Source of the DNA: Mimachlamys varia
Lineage: Eukaryota; Mollusca; Bivalvia; Pectinida; Pectinidae
Assembly (NCBI GenBank): GCA_947623455.1
Contig: OX392532.1
Span: 24,030,792-24,094,791 of the forward strand
Reading direction: 5' to 3'
Length of the DNA: 64,000 nucleotides
The position numbers and the translations under genes are program-made. Within the stretch, counting starts at the first letter, position 1. Every line of letters starts with the position of its first letter. Below, one piece after another: positions 37,601 through 48,345 of this stretch. The notes beneath the pieces are model-generated. The model saw nothing but the letters and a program-made list of their open reading frames with translations. It was not told where the DNA came from and did not search any database.

Positions 37601-40600
37601 CTCCAGTTAATGATAAAGGGAGACAATCCGTCGGTATGAAATGATGACGACACGGTTACCAAACTTTATCTCCAGTTAATGATAAAGGGAGATCATCCGT
37701 CGATATGAAATGATGACGATATGGGTACCTACCTTTGTCTCCAGGTACTGGAGGAGTTTGGTTTTAATGTCGTCACTGATCTGATTGAAAATAGCTGGAA
37801 ATTTACCGAAGAAATCTTCAGATCGAAGTAACTTTGTTTCAGTTTCTGCAAAATGAAGCAAAATCATATACCTCAAATTTACATATTCCGAATCATATTT
37901 TTTTATTTGTATTTACCCAGTTAGTAAAAGGGTTCTTATTAATGTTCTTTTTATGATGAAGTCAAAAGTAGGATGAAATTATATAGACTTTTTAATATGA
38001 ATTATTTATTTGTTTATTATTTATATGAAAGTGGTCTGAAATAATTAGTGTATGACTGTTGCTAATGGTGTTTATGAGATGTAGATTTTCCCCAGATGGA
38101 GCTATATATGATTGGACGAGCTCTTGAAAATGAGTGAATGTTACCGGGAACACAAAACTGGCTAAATCATATGTAACAACCATATAGCATTATCATTTTG
38201 TCATATGCAATGCAGTCGATTACCTTCTTCATAGAGATGGTCTGCGAGATAGGCATGTCCTGTTAGACTCAAGACGTGACGTAACTTCCGGTAGGAATCG
38301 CATCCACGAAGCTTTAAAGTTTTCAACAATCGACGATTCTTTTCCTCTCTTGATTTTGCAGACTAAAATTCAAACATATGTATATATGAAATATAATAAC
38401 TATATGTAATGACGAGGTACTTTAACATGAAAGGGACATTTTCGATTATATTTAAAGGTTGTAGTATTGGGGTTATTTTTAATGTCGGTAAAGTGGTGTC
38501 GCGATGTGTCTTGAGGACACGAAGAACAAACTTGAATAAAAGCGGAAAGGAACTTGAAAACAATTCAGCTCGGATATCCAATCAAAGGCAAAATTGAAAT
38601 ATGAATTTGATTTAGTTCTTACGGTGTCCATTAAAATATGTTGATTATCTGTAATATTTATATGGGACACTTTTCACCTTCGGTGGTACACTGTAATTCA
38701 TTTACAGTGTAATTGAGAGTTGCATTCTTGATAATTCTATTTGAACAGCAATGTACTAGGTATAGCCACAGGCACCACACATGTACTATTGTAAGTATTA
38801 TTACACAACACAAACACACAATGTAATGTATTCAATATTTACAAATGGGCTTATCGCCGTGTAGGTGTTTATAATTAACCAGACGAATCCTTTGGCCATA
38901 TCTTGCAATAAGTCAGACACGTTCTCGTTACGTCAGGGTTACAGTAACAGAGTCTGAGAATTTGTAACAGTTTACAGTTTACATATATACACCCTAGCAA
39001 CCCCCTACCCCATATTTCATGTTTTACTAGACAGAATAATGGGGAAAATAAAAATATTCAGTGCAGTTAATTGCTTGTATGAGAAAGTTTATTTCACAAC
39101 CCCTCAAGATGGAGATCTGCATTTTCCAATAGCCCTTAACGTGTTTTCACAACCAATATATATATAAACTTTACTTATTTTACACCAATTATGAAACAAG
39201 TTATCCAACTTACATACATCACTCTTGTTGGCCCGGATGTAAGTGGGAGGAAACTTGAGTACCCGGCGAAAACCCACTTGGTCGTGCAGGTGACACCCAT
39301 ACCTTTTCACGTTCGGTCGGGGAATCGAACCCCGACCGCCTTTGTGAAAGGTATGCGATATCAACTGCACCACCCGACCACCCTAAAACCGATAGTACTA
39401 GATATATGAGCCCGACAGAATAAGACAAATTCCTTATCTTCAGTTAACTTTGATTTCAGGCTATCAAATTGAAGGAATAAAACTGTAAGACCTATCACCT
39501 ATGATCCGTTAGAACTGTAGTTGATCGTATTCCGCGGGGAGGTCACGAACCGTAAAATGTCTGTTTACACAATTATTAAATATCACTTGAAATGATTGAT
39601 TACTCTACTTATCTATCAGAACGTAAACTTGTAAACACTTAAGGCTGTGTGTCGTATATCATACAGAAGAGTGCAAATTGTAAATACATTTAAAGTTTTA
39701 AGACAGCTGTATATGTGACCGGGTATTAGATACTAAACACAAGGCCTGATATCGGAAAGTATAGTCGTCCTATTTATTGTAATTTATACATTTAATTAAA
39801 ATACGGTTTAAATAGATTTTTGTCCAGTGTCTAAACGCTTAAAAGTAAGAACAAAACTTTATAGCTCGTATTGCTGAATTATTCTTGAATCAGTGATATT
39901 TAAGTAAAACTTAATATGATCTAAAGCTTGCCTCATTTTCTTCCTTTAGATTAAAAGGAATACTTAATTCCGCATTCATGTGTCGCGGTTGACTGACACA
40001 TGAATACAACCACCTATGCTGTTTTACGCGTTCTATTAACGTCATGGATTATAATTAATTAAGCATCGACATAAAGCAGGCGGGATATTATAATCGAACG
40101 GAATGGGAAATGAAATCCTTATGATGAAATGAAAGATGCTTGCGGTTATAGCTATTTCATTGGTATTAAACATAAAAAACTGACCAATACAAAATGAGTA
40201 TACAGTTGTGATGCGCATTCGATAACGCACTGGCCTTTTACAGGACGATCGGGGTTTGATTCCCCTATTGGATGTGAAGAGGTATTGGGTCGTCTGCCCG
40301 GTGTGTTCTCCTTTCTCCCACTTTTTAAAATAACTTTGGGGCAGGTATGTTGTGATAGTCATTATAGTCTGCCCGTCCTAGTTGGTTTTCTACGTCAAAT
40401 CCCGGGCCAACAATAGTGATTAACATGTAAAATGTATTAACTTGTTTTATAATTCTTGTAAGATAAATAAAGTTTTCATTTAGCGGAGATACATGTGATT
40501 TGAAGAATATCACAACGCTATTCTGTGACCAAAGTCATTTATTTTTTTGTAAATTAAAAAAATTGCTCTGTGATCACGGGGAAGCTGAGTTCAGTTTAAC

Positions 40601-43600
40601 TTGCAAAATGCCAAAGAAGCCGATCTCAGAAAATTTGATAGTGGTAGGAAATTCCATGGATACAGAGAAAATATATTTATTCATTAGATGTCGAAGATGA
40701 ACGATACCCAAATGCATAAATATGTGACTTATTTCAGAAATATATGTAATAAGCAGATAATAGTTTGTTTAAACAATGATGTGGTCTGGATTTGGGTGGA
40801 GGTTGGGGTATGACCCCTCAATGGTCATTTTTATCGAAAATTGATCTTAACCCCCCCAATGTGTAAAATTACTCTAAACACCCTATTTTAGGTCCAAAAC
40901 TAGCTGTAACAAATGCTCAGGTCCCTGTGGTGGGTGGTTGGGTCGGTTGTAGGGGATGTGGGTTGGGGTAAACTTGTATACTTTTAATTTATGACGAGTC
41001 AAACTTTTTAAACTTTTATGAAATAGTTATAGAACATTGAAGCTAACCATGAGCAGGTTGTTTACTAAATTCGGACGGTAAACAAAGCCTAGACGAGTGT
41101 TGACAGAAGGTTTATGTTTATATATATACAGTACCCATTATAGAACGTACTATTTATATGATACAGATTCTAGACACTTCAAAATAAACCCATTCTATTG
41201 TTTATATTATAGACAAGGTCACGTTTAAATAGTTCGGAAATATAAACAAACTCCATCCGTAAGTTTTGCTTTAAACTCAAAATGTTCTTCATATTTGTAA
41301 AGATGGCGATCCAATCGCTTCCAGTATTTTGAATCAATACGGTTGAAATAGTGCCCGACTGTATGTTTTACAGTTCCGTTACGATGGGATGTAAAATCAT
41401 ACCGGCTACGAGCATATGATTAGTTATAATCCATTGTTATACTGTATATGGTCTTGTATAAGACAGCGGTCGACAGGTACAACTGGAAATAGCATGTTGA
41501 GATATCCAGATAATCATTATAAATTGAGATGCAAATAAGTGGCATACGTAATTGTTATTATTTAAATATGTATCTTCAGCTGTAAGGTGTAAGGAGAATA
41601 ACGTGAAAATGAAGACTGTCAAACGGAAAGACTAGATCAGATGTGAGTTGTCCAGTGGCGCAGAGGATATCGTACTCGCCTATAGCCATGGTGGCCGAGG
41701 TTCGATTCCCCGAATCGACGTGGAAAGAGATTGGGTTATTTGCATAACTACCCCGGTTTCGTCACACATAAGACCGTGCATGCTACTAGTCAGGCCAACA
41801 TGAATGATCAATATGAGTTTAAATAACTCCTATTAGAATTTTTACAAATACATAATGTTAAATTAGTTTGTTAGTAAACTATAAAAAGTGCGTATACGTA
41901 CGTCGCGCGGACAAATTAAAGGTAATAGGCCTAATGACCGTGTACAAAAATATATAAGATTTTTTTTGAAGTGAAGCAACATATATCATACATAAAATAT
42001 ACGCAATCATTGAGAAAAGGCTATATAAGTGCCAACTTGACAAAGACATATTCAACATGTAGCGAGCGTGTTCCATTGAATTGGTATTCATATTGAATCA
42101 TATTGCATATGAATCGCAAATAGCTGATCACTTTTCAATGCACAAATATCTTTAGATATCATTTTTGTTGTTAACACATTAGAAACAAACCAGAATAAAC
42201 TGTAAACAATATTTATGGATATTAATTGGATCACGAATCTCGTAGTTAATGTTGATGTTTACAACACTTTTCACGGCGGTGAACAGCTACATGGTAACAC
42301 GAGCAGCAGGGCTCGGGTAGGCTATGATTATGTAAATATATTAATTTTAACGAGCTCAAATATTTGGATATTATTGGATTTTAACGGATTAGCGCACTGA
42401 TGAGATGGCGCTCCACAATATATACATAAACTCCAATTATCCAAATATTTCCAGTTCAAACGCTGAAATAAGATTACGTTACCACTAAAGCAAGTAAATT
42501 TACATTATCATTGATGTAACAAGAAGGTGATGCAAAAATAATGTTCGTGTCTTTATTTTAATGATGTTTATGTAAAAACAGCAAGTGGATGTTTATTACA
42601 GTGGTTATCGAGGATTGCTGTGTTTATGGTCTGTTGAATATCAAAATAACACGACCTTCGACAAGACGAATTAAGGATATAGATAGGGGGTAACAAAAAT
42701 TTTTTTTTGATTTTTTGTTTTTTGCAAAATTGATTACTTATAAACATACTTCATCATATAACAAAAAGTAATTTTCAAAATTATGTCCCCAAATGTGTCA
42801 ATTAACGCGATTTAACATTGAACACGCTCATACAGATCAACACGTGATACTGTTTACACCATAAACAGATACATCACACAGTGGCGTGGTCAGTTAAAAA
42901 GTCATTAGCCCTGTGCTATGGTGGTGTGAAGTGCTGCGTAATCATGCTGCTATAATCCATTAAGTCATGGTCAGTCTTTGATGTAATACATACTATAAGA
43001 GAGGGGCCGGAGCGTTTCTAATGCACCTTCATTACATGGGAGGAGCTTATCCTATGTCCAGTCTGACATTTCGCGGGAAAGGGGCATTTTCACTGAGAAA
43101 TATTTTAATATTCATTAATTTCTCAGTTATTTGAACCAATGCATGCTCCGTTTTTTCGGAGGACAGCTTGATGGATACATGTCTAGTCATGATTAATGGT
43201 TTGGTAGGCAGAATCGGTCAGATAAGTGTTAAAACCAGAGATATCCGATTTCAAAGAGTGGAAATGGTCTTTAGAGCACTTTCATAAATTCAACAAGTTG
43301 TCAACTTCAAACAGCCATAACTTTGGCATCTGTGGACCGATTTCTTCCAAACTTGGCAGGATTGTTGGGAATGACCTTGTCAACAATAACGTGCCTCAGT
43401 TTCTGAAGAATTTAGCTACAACAAGATTTATAACCAATTAAGTGAATTTGGGCATGAAAATCCCACCCAGAGACCATAAAATCGAAATTACTTCAATTCT
43501 AGAACATATAGGAAAAATCTGAGGCCCGTTTTTGTAGATGACCTTTCTTTCTATCAATAGGAAAAGTATTGTCAGTTTTTGTAAGAAAATGTGAAAGAAG

Positions 43601-45571
43601 ATCCAAATTCAAAAGGGTCCGTCATTTTTTATATTATATACTATTATGCAATTATGAATTAATTTAACACTATAATTATATGTTCACGTTATAGACAATT
43701 TAATAACCTTTCCAATGATATATGATACATGTATGTGATTAAATGTATATCCAAATTATTAAGCAAAACATCTGAAGAGACTGTACCCCCTATCTATATC
43801 CTTAACTATTTTTTATAAAGTTAAGTTTTCCGGTGAGTGATCGATTTTATTATCCTTTCTCTAAATCGGAAGATAATTCAATTTTCTGCATCAAATAAAA
43901 TGCTTAATTTGCTGATTAAAATAAAATAAAAATAAAAATAAAAAATCAAAGCCGTCCCAATATTACTGCTTTGTCAGCTGTCGGTTATCTGAGTGTGTTT
44001 AAGTATATAGGTGAAGTGTACAGACACCCGTAATATAGAGGGTTTTGTATTTTAATGAGGTCATTTGTCGGTTAAAAAACGCGACCTATGTTTATTCTAT
44101 GTCTGTAAGTCAATAAAATGCTGTATAAATATCACCAATGTCTACAAAAAAACTCATATGAAAGTCATCAAAGGGTGTGTATCGTTTAGTGCTCGACGCC
44201 TTGCTTTGAAATAATTGATTTCTGTTCGAAAACGTACCTGTTGTATTTGTTAAAGTGAAGAAGTCTACATCTTCCCACATGAGTTTAGGTCATGTAAATT
44301 GATTTAAAAACTTTCAGAGTATCTGGAATATATTTCAAAAGATAAAAACATTTTATATGTTTGCATAAGAATGGTGTTATATGTATTATATACTGATAGA
44401 AATAATATTCTATATTGATATATATAACGCTATTACTTTGATATATTATTGTGTTAAATAGGATTTCAAATTAATTTGCATGTAATATGTTTGTCTGGAC
44501 GAGTTTTAAAGCCCAATATACGTAACTTGAGGAAATTAAAAAAATTATGAAAAAAAATCCAGTTGATAACCATGCAAAATAAGCCTAAAACAAAGTAAAC
44601 CTGAACAGTAACTAACAAGAGACTCTTGACAGAAAAATCCAAAGAATTGAAAATAATTCAGGTGGGGCCACTTCAACAACAAGTCGAAGGTAGAACACAG
44701 TTCGAAATGGACGCATGTTAAAAAATAGCGTGTTTCAACTACTGCTGTACCGGTAACCGCGTAAGAATTAATCTTGAATATTGCTGATATCAGTTAATCT
44801 TAACTAAATCTATAGATATTATAAGTTATTAGGCTTGGTTTCCGCTTAATGCTTTGCCGAAGGTTACGTATGTTGGGCCTTTAAACGAGTTTACGGTATC
44901 GGAAATGTCAGCTAAAACGTATTGCAAGTCTTAAAATGGTTTATATTTAAAATATATTTTAATATGACGTCATTACTTTATCAGGTTTCATGTTACTTTC
45001 TGTATAACTTAGCTTGGTTTGATAATATATCTTGTAAATAAATGTATACAATAGACTGTAAACATGCAGTATTGTAAATAAACTATATAATTGCATAAAG
45101 TTTATATATCAAGATAAATTGAAATATCTTACACCATATGAATATCAGTTTATTCAGTACGAGACGGACTTCGCTTTCTTAAAATAGGAAGTTGGCGTGT
45201 TCATGATATCATTTCTAAATTACGTCGAACGAAAACGAATTGTATCGACATTCATATTTTCACCGTGAAATCCTTGATACAATCTACAATCAGCATATTG
45301 TTTTTGTGACGTCATTATGCGTATTGATAAATATATTCTTAATTACTATATACTTCTCAGTCTCATAATCACCAATAAGTCGACTTATGGAGCTAATATT
45401 GACGTGTATTTACTATATATTTTATGTATAACTTACCTTAATATCTGTTACCATGGTAACAGGGAGGACATTGTAAGTTTCCAACAAATCGTAAAATTCG
45501 GGCGTCAGAATAATATTCCGGACTAATAATTCCTTGTTCCTTTCAATAATATCCTTCTCCTTTTCCTCCAT
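25620..45571 (-). CDS. CARD-like domain plus coiled-coil protein, 582 aa, five exons, not assigned
   Basis: Exons on the minus strand are 45437-45571 (ATG), 38224-38362, 37733-37845, 27856-27987 and 25620-26849 (stop TGA). All have GT-AG borders and phases fit, giving 582 aa. Residues ~3-92 look like a six-helix CARD death fold: 'IIERNKELLVRNIILTPEFY', 'DLLETYNVLP', then 'REEKNRRLLKTLKLRG' and 'YRKLRHVLSLTGHAYLADHL'. CARDs mediate self-association in apoptotic and immune signalling. Residues ~130-260 are heptad-like and rich in K/E/R, probably coiled coil, with a further helical piece at ~355-385. The final ~190 residues are Ser/Pro/Lys-rich and look disordered. No protease, kinase or NACHT domain is seen, so a CARD9/BCL10-like adaptor layout is possible, but orthology is not claimed. 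Intron 3 contains the 69-bp array, which begins inside the last 15 nt of exon 3. AATAAA follows the stop directly. Confidence 0.7.
28395..37747. repeat. ~9.3-kb minisatellite of a 69-bp unit (~135 copies) in intron 3 of the CARD gene
   Basis: The 69-bp unit contains, in plus orientation, GGTACCTAC, (C/T)TTTGTCTCCAGGTAATGATT or TGTTGTCTCCAGGTAATG, then GGGAGATAATCCGTCGG and TATGAAATGATGACGACA. Spacing is exactly 69 bp across most of the array (for example CCGTCGGTAT at 28791 and 28860). Point variants recur: AATAATAAATCGG, GGATACC for GGGTACC, and GGTAATAAATG for GGTATGAAATG. Outer units (28395-28620, 35880-36090, 37540-37745) are more diverged. Because 69 is 23 codons, several frames stay open for up to ~1,046 codons on the minus strand and ~202 on the plus strand. 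I read these as a by-product of the period. The right end overlaps coding exon 3. Confidence 0.97.
32690..35880. repeat. Tandem duplication of a 1,587-bp (23-unit) block inside the 69-bp array
   Basis: From ~32690 to ~34285 the ordered string of unit variants recurs exactly 1,587 bp later (~34280 to ~35875). For example, the run of six TAATAAATG/TAATAACTG-type units at 33145-33480 recurs at 34732-35067. A shorter, rearranged third version starts near 36300. The block length is 23 x 69 bp. The near identity of the two copies points to a recent event. Confidence 0.85.
39161..39385 (-). mobile_element. tRNA-derived SINE
   Basis: On the minus strand the head reads GGTCGGGTGGTGCAGTTGAT (A box region) and then GGGGTTCGATTCCCCGACC (B box). 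A central block follows with TTTTCGCCGGGTACTCAAG and TTTCCTCCCACTTACATCC, then GGCCAACAAGAGTGATGTA. It ends with a tail (AACTTGTTTCATAATTGGTG, AAATAAGTAAAG) shared with the copy at 40195. It lies in intron 2 of the CARD gene. Confidence 0.8.
40195..40480 (+). mobile_element. tRNA-derived SINE
   Basis: The head TGTGATGCGCATTCGATAAC (A box) and GGGGTTTGATTCCCC (B box) are followed by a central block containing CCCGGTGTGTTCTCCTTTCT and GGGCCAACAATAGTGATTAA. The tail AACTTGTTTTATAATTCTTG then AAATAAAG matches the copy at 39161. Confidence 0.75.
40795..40975. repeat. Dispersed repeat also present at 7490-7612
   Basis: Both places carry 'GTGTAAAATTAC(A/T)CTAAACA', then 'AGGTCCAAAACTAG', 'TTAGCTGTAACA'-like sequence and 'CAGGTCCCTGTGGT', with a C-rich run before them. 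The class is unknown. Confidence 0.6.
41645..41830 (+). mobile_element. tRNA-derived SINE
   Basis: GTCCAGTGGCGCAGAGGATA (A box region) and GAGGTTCGATTCCCCGAATC (B box) form a clear tRNA-like head. A degenerate central block follows (ACCCCGGTTTCGTCACACAT, CAGGCCAACATGAATGATC). No tRNA acceptor stem can be drawn, so it is a SINE rather than a gene. Confidence 0.75.
42675..43801. mobile_element. 1,127-bp non-autonomous DNA transposon with 18-bp perfect TIRs and TTAA target duplication
   Basis: GGATATAGATAGGGGGTA at 42675 is matched exactly by TACCCCCTATCTATATCC ending at 43801. TTAA lies on both sides (42671-42674 and 43802-43805). This is the structure of a piggyBac-type (or Kolobok-type, also TTAA) element. 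The interior has no transposase-like open frame (longest 71 codons, no motif). It lies in intron 2 of the CARD gene. Confidence 0.85.
44510..44880. mobile_element. TTAA MITE, copy C, 371 bp
   Basis: The ends AGCCCAATATACGTAACTT and GGTTACGTATGTTGGGCCT are inverted repeats flanked by TTAA (44506-44509 and 44881-44884). The internal sequence matches copies A and D (for example GTTGATAACCATGCAAAAT and GGTAACCGCG). Confidence 0.85.
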
Positions 45572-45574
45572 TTT

Positions 45575-46700
45575 AGATTCTCCTTGGAATTTCTAAGCAC
45601 CGTTAATGCGTGTCTTAAGAAACTATTTTTGTGTTTCTACAAGTCATGATCAGTAACACGAGATTCAAATATGCATTTCTGGAAAATATTCGCGTTTGAC
45701 TATTAACCACCCTAGGGGGATTATGCCTTCAAATCTTTTGTCATAAACACTGAAACGTGTATACAAAAACCTTTTGCTATACAGTCCTTGAGATATTGTC
45801 TTTTCACTTGTTGAAAATGAAATGGTCAAATTTCATCTCGAATCATTCAATTTAAAATTCCATCGTGAGTTAAACGAACATCACGTGATAGCCATACCTC
45901 TTTCTCAAAACAATTTGTCACTGAAGTTTAAAATTCCTTCATTAAGCTCAAGTAGGCCCGTCGGATATGAATCTTAAATTGCCTCTATCAACAAGAAACT
46001 TGAGCGTGTACAGTACACGTATTGGTACTAATGTGTTTAAAGTGGCTAGTGAGTGGTCACAACAGTAAATGTTCTCTATGTGTGATCATCTCAATGCCCA
46101 GGTGACGTGTAACAGTGATCAGGACGGATCTCTGTTGGTTTTGTGTTTATAATACCTCTATTGGCGAGGACACGGAATCCGGACGGTTCTTTGTTTGTTC
46201 AGTGTTTACAATACCCCTAATCATTAACATGTCTGCGTACGATGATCACACTTGACATGAAGGTGCGATAACGTAATTGAATTTAAATTCAGGGACCTTT
46301 GAACGACCCCAATAATAGATTACGGTAGATCTTACATACAAAACATATGTACACGTACAATAACATTTAAACAAACACATTTAATGTCTTAGCAGAGTAA
46401 GTTTTATGGCATTATGGTTTATAATGGATAATTACATCTCGAGTTTCCTCTTACCCGACACCAGGCATCTATCTGTCAAAATCGTTTAAGGTCTGGTGTC
46501 AGCACCAGATGAAACACGGTACACTACGTATCGCATCGTGACTACAGAAAATTGGAATATTTCTATTTCCAATATTGACGTTACATCAATGCAAGACAAT
46601 GCTGATCTGATGTGATTGAAATGTCGATGACATCATTGTGTTGTTGCCGTGACGTCATGGTTACTTTCTATGACGTCATAAATTGTTGAGAATGTGCAAA
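45575..46700. other. Region upstream of the CARD gene
   Basis: It probably contains the CARD gene promoter and 5' UTR, but no TATA box, CpG-rich stretch or splice pair can be fixed. At ~46125-46220 there is a degenerate duplication ('GGACGGATCTCTGTTGGTTT' and 'GGACGGTTCTTTGTTTGTTC'). Confidence 0.35.
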
Positions 46701-46712
46701 GAGCAACTCTCG

Positions 46713-46777
46713 GGGTAAGATTCTTAATTTGTCAAACACGAGGCTTGCCACGTGTTTGGCAACTTACAAATCTTACC
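46713..46777. repeat. Foldback hairpin element, copy 1
   Basis: GGTAAGATTCTTAATTTGTC then AAACACG pairs with CGTGTTTGGCAACTTACAAA then TCTTACC around the short loop AGGCTTGCCA. It is related in its loop (GAGGCTTGCC/GAGGCTTTGCC) and arms (AAGATT) to the copy at 47711. Confidence 0.7.
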
Positions 46778-46929
46778 ACGAGGGCGTACGAATTGTACTT
46801 GCTGCTCCAATGCATTACACTCATTTCTAAACAACTTTCACTTTACTAATGTCTCCAATGACACTACCTCACTGTTGGCCTTTAGTTGAGCGTTCTCCGC
46901 GGTGATGAAGGCTTAGGGATCTGTCCCCT

Positions 46930-47285
46930 GGCCGAGACATACCAGAGTATAAATAATTGGTAGCTACTACTCCCTGCTTTACGCTCATCGTTACATTATG
47001 GGAGTGCAACGACTGGTTCATCCGTTGTCAGTATAATGTAACTGGGTGGGGTGTTCTGCATCGGGCCTGCGTCAGTATACTTCAGTGTGGTAGCACTTAA
47101 AATCGGCAAAAGATCCAGACTATTGCAAGAAGGATTACACGAACATACAACGGCTTCCCAAATACACACAGACTCAACACACACTCACCCACATCGTATA
47201 CATCGGGAGACCGTCCTTAAATGGCTGTTAAGTGGACGTAAAAACAATCAAACCAAACCAACCTTTATGTTGCAAGCGAAAAGAT
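46930..47285. repeat. Dispersed direct repeat, copy 1 (copy 2 at 48110-48345)
   Basis: 'TCTGTCCCC(T/A)GGCCGAGACATACC', 'GTGGTAGCACTT(A/T)AAATCGGC', 'ACACGAACATAC' and 'CAACACACACTCACCCACAT' recur in the same order and orientation at 48110-48345. The class of repeat is unknown. Confidence 0.65.
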
Positions 47286-47502
47286 AAACCTGTCTTTAAG
47301 ACAGCGTACACGCGTTAGTATTCTGAAACGCAATCATCATCGTCACCGAATTTCATGAAATCCAAACTCTCATGATAAAATGATGAAATTTAGGACTCGG
47401 CAAAGGCTCGAGTTAAAATTCGAAAATATTTTACCTTCGAATTAAAATGACTTGGACTACATCAAGCAAAAAGAGTTTTATTAATCTGTCACCCCCTTGG
47501 TA

Positions 47503-47607
47503 GTGAGACGGGGATCTCAACCCAAGTTTTTAATCTGACAAACACGAAAAACATCATGTTTGGAAATTTAGATATCTTACTCCTCGGTTTCAGATCCATC
47601 GTCTCAC
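47503..47607. repeat. Foldback hairpin element, copy 2
   Basis: GTGAGACGGGGATCTCAA is mirrored by AGATCCATCGTCTCAC. Inside, TTTTTAATCTGACAAACACG faces CATGTTTGGAAATTTAGA. The arms are imperfect. Confidence 0.6.
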
Positions 47608-47710
47608 TCCCATGTTTTTCTTTTCCCTTTAGCAAAATTAATCAGTGAACTGTGTGAGAAGAGAAAATATCACACCGTTGTGGAAATCCCGGTTCGGGAT
47701 TGACAGAAAC

Positions 47711-47860
47711 TATCACTCATGTGTGATGCAGACTGAGAAATCTCAACCTGGCGGTAAGATTTATGACTTTTAGCACGAGGCTTTGCCGAGTGCCAAAATT
47801 CATAAATCTTATCCCCAGGGTTGATATTTCTCTATCTATATCACACAGGGGTGACTGATT
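47711..47860. repeat. Foldback hairpin element, copy 3, ~150 bp
   Basis: Inverted arms of ~65 bp surround the loop GAGGCTTTGCCGA. GGTAAGATTTATGACTTTTA faces AAATTCATAAATCTTATCCC, AGAAATCTCAACCTGG faces CAGGGTTGATATTTCT, and TCACTCATGTGTGATG faces ATCACACAGGGGTGA. Confidence 0.75.
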
Positions 47861-48109
47861 ATTTTTCTCCCACACTTTCCTAACGTAAAATAAGCAAAAG
47901 ACTGAACTCAGTGCATCGCCCCATCATCAGTGGTGGATGCAATGAATGCCGAAACTGGTGACGTTACTCTGGTTACACTTCACAAAGTGATGCCGTGACA
48001 ATGATCATTACGTCACAATTAGCACGTGTGAGCTGTCTTTTCCCTACCCCGGTAAAAGACAGATTTATCTTTCCCTAGAAAAATGGGAATGAACCTGTGA
48101 AGTATGGGA

Positions 48110-48345
48110 GAATATGGGTTCTGTCCCCAGGCCGAGACATACCTGCTGGGGGCCTTCGGTAGTACACTTCGAGGTGGTAGCACTTTAAATCGGCAAAAGA
48201 TCCTGACAATCTCAAGAAGGCTTACACGAACATACCACGCCCTCCCAAATACACACGCTTTCAACACTCACCCACATATCATACACCGAGAGGCCGTCCT
48301 TGTATAGGACGTATAAACAATCAACGAACCAACCAAGTATTCTAA
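48110..48345. repeat. Dispersed direct repeat, copy 2
   Basis: It is the second copy of the repeat described at 46930, in the same orientation, including GGTGGTAGCACTTTAAATCG and CACACGCTTTCAACACTCAC. Confidence 0.65.

Noticed and set aside
28395..37747. CRISPR-like array
   Set aside because: Units are contiguous 69-bp tandem copies with no unique spacers, in a eukaryotic genome.
41650..41722. Functional tRNA gene in the 41.6-kb SINE
   Set aside because: The B box is good, but no acceptor stem pairs and a SINE central block follows directly.
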